The position numbers were made by a program, and so were the translations under genes. Source: Chloroflexota bacterium (lineage in GTDB: Bacteria; Chloroflexota; Limnocylindria; Limnocylindrales; CSP1-4). From it: 5,570 nt of DNA. The stretch is taken from contig JACCVB010000195.1 of assembly GCA_013698385.1 (NCBI GenBank), forward strand, positions 1 through 5,570, read 5' to 3'. The notes beneath the pieces are model-generated. The model made no database searches and was not told the DNA's origin. It saw only the letters and a program-made list of their open reading frames with translations. Shown one piece after another: positions 4,650-5,570 of this stretch (within the stretch, counting starts at the first letter, position 1; each line of letters opens with the position of its first letter).

Positions 4650-5318
4650 CGGGACCCGCGCCGGATCCATACAAGATCCTCCAGGTCGACCCCGAAGCCG
4701 AGGACGAGGTCATCGTCGCGGCCTATCGGCGGCTCGCTCGCAAGTACCACCCCGACGTGGCGGCGGGACCTGAGGCAGCTGCGCGGATGGCGGCGCTGAA
4801 CGACGCGTGGGAACGCATCGGTGAGCCCGCGCGTCGAGCCGCCTTCGATCGAGAACGACGCGTCGAGGCCGCGCTTCGTCATCGGGCGAGCGAGCACCCG
4901 GATCCGGATCTGGGTCCGAGTCGTCGCGCGGGCACCCCCGCCTCGCGGCCCGAAGCCACTGGTTCCGCCCGCGCCACGCCCGCCCGGGAGCCTGAGACGG
5001 TGTCGCGCGACTGGACGAGCGGCCGCTCGACGGTGGGTGGCGGGTACGACGCCTCCATGCGCACCGCGGACGGTGAGGGGGCGGCGGGCCGGGCGCCAGG
5101 CAACCCGACCGGCAGCGTCCTCAACTTCGGGCGGTATTCGGGCTGGTCGCTGGGCGAGATCGGCCGCACGGACCTCGACTACATCGAGTGGCTCGACTGC
5201 TCGCCGATCGGCCGCCAGTACCGCGAGGAGATCGACGTCATCCTTCGAGGCGTCGGCCGGCGGCGCTCCACCCAGCCTGGTGCGATCGAGCGACGGGGCA
5301 ATGTTCCGCCTTCGCTGA
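4646..5318 (+). CDS. J-domain protein with C-terminal FGRYxGWSLGEI domain; probable frameshift near 3' end
   Basis: The start is ATG 4646 within the ATGA overlap with the permease stop. Residues 7-66 are a J domain: DPYKILQV, YRRLARKYHPDV with the HPD triad at 35-37, then ALNDAWERIGEPARRAAFDRE. J domains stimulate the ATPase of Hsp70 (DnaK). The glycine/phenylalanine-rich and zinc-finger parts of true DnaJ are absent, so this is a class III J protein. A Pro/Ala/Arg-rich linker (about 75-155) leads to a second conserved unit at 161-205: FGRYSGWSLGEI, DLDYIEWL, SPIGRQYREEID. It resembles the small FGKYKG-type domain annotated near exodeoxyribonuclease X C-termini. In the given sequence the frame has no stop before the window end and would run antisense through the antiporter. 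The frame one base later stops at TGA 5316-5318 after SSDGAMFRLR, beside the convergent stop, so I place the real end there with a shift at about 5262-5290. The domains are firm, the end is inferred. Confidence 0.78.
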
Positions 5319-5326
5319 TCCGACCC

Positions 5327-5570
5327 TCAGGAGGCCGTCGCCTCCGCGCCTTCGGCGATCCTGGCCTCCTCCGCCGCGCGCGGCACGGCCCAGGCGAGCA
5401 GGTACGGGGCGACCACCGTGTCAGCACGACGGCCACGACGATGGCGCTGAACAGCCCGCCGGTCAGGAGACCCGCCGCCAGGCCGAGATTGGCGACGACG
5501 ATCCCGACCTCGCCACGCGGGACCATGCCGACCCCGACCGCCGTGGCCCCCCAGCGACCGATCGAACGGG
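5327..5570 (-). pseudogene. Cation/proton antiporter (Na+/H+ exchanger, CPA type) C-terminus, frameshifted, 5' end outside window
   Basis: The reverse strand from the right edge reads GMVPRGEVGIVVANLGLA, the late transmembrane PRGEVG signature of CPA-type exchangers of the PF00999 family, followed by LFSAIVVAVVLT. These membrane proteins swap Na+ or K+ for H+. After VVLT (codon at 5424-5422) the frame breaks. Skipping two bases (5421-5420) and continuing gives TVVAPYLLAWAVPRAAEEARIAEGAEATAS and a stop at 5329-5327, an ordinary family C-terminus. One missing C (G on the plus strand) would restore VVLTTVVAPYLLAW. Without correction the frame runs on as an arginine-rich nonsense tail to 5179, antisense to the J-domain gene. 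The break is either an assembly or sequencing error or a real late mutation that would replace only the last 31 residues. The gene begins beyond the window. Confidence 0.86.

Noticed and set aside
2988..4670. Long minus-strand open frame opposite the permease
   Set aside because: Its Gln/Asp/Arg-rich composition is the reverse image of hydrophobic codons. The plus strand encodes a clear AI-2E family protein, and the high GC content keeps antisense frames open.
1..5570. CRISPR array, insertion sequence, attachment site or defence operon
   Set aside because: There are no regularly spaced repeats with unique spacers, no transposase or integrase motifs and no terminal inverted repeats. All recognised genes are housekeeping or transport.

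Overview
This is a high-GC bacterial chromosome segment made almost entirely of housekeeping genes. The set is: bL21-bL27-bL31-DUF1385 in that order, a DUF2344 (radical SAM-linked) protein just upstream, an AI-2E family permease, a J-domain protein and a CPA-type cation/proton antiporter. The gene content, the strong GC bias at third codon positions and the weak Shine-Dalgarno signals fit a high-GC member of Chloroflexota (Limnocylindria-like). A deep-branching Actinomycetota (Thermoleophilia/Rubrobacter type) is possible, and the sequence alone does not settle the phylum.

Layout. Minus strand, positions 1-2035: a ribosomal-protein cluster read right to left, rplU (bL21 with a long lysine-rich tail), rpmA (bL27), rpmE (bL31, zinc form) and a DUF1385/YqhQ-family membrane protein cut by the left edge. 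It is driven by a very good sigma70-type promoter (TTGACC-17-TACAAT) about 90 nt upstream of rplU. Positions 2036-2490 carry no gene. They hold that promoter, the rplU leader, a nested hairpin candidate (2393-2449) and a 30-nt-period direct repeat. Positions 2491-3276, minus strand: the DUF2344 protein. It is divergent from the plus-strand pair AI-2E permease (3297-4649) and J-domain protein (from 4646), which overlap by ATGA. At the right edge the C-terminus of a cation/proton antiporter converges on the J-domain gene.

The window shows no mobile element, CRISPR array, phage gene or defence system, and I found no new multi-gene system. The points worth a second look are local. The antiporter has a clear one-base frameshift near 5420. 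The J-domain gene has no in-frame stop in the window, and its natural end lies one frame away at 5318. bL21 carries a 144-residue coiled-coil plus histone-H1-like tail containing a 16-residue tandem duplication. Two genes without a Shine-Dalgarno have a TAG[AT]CT box 7-8 nt before the start codon, as expected for leaderless transcripts. The divergent gap between DUF2344 and the permease is only 20 bp. The rplU leader and the 2393-2490 region contain possible RNA structure.
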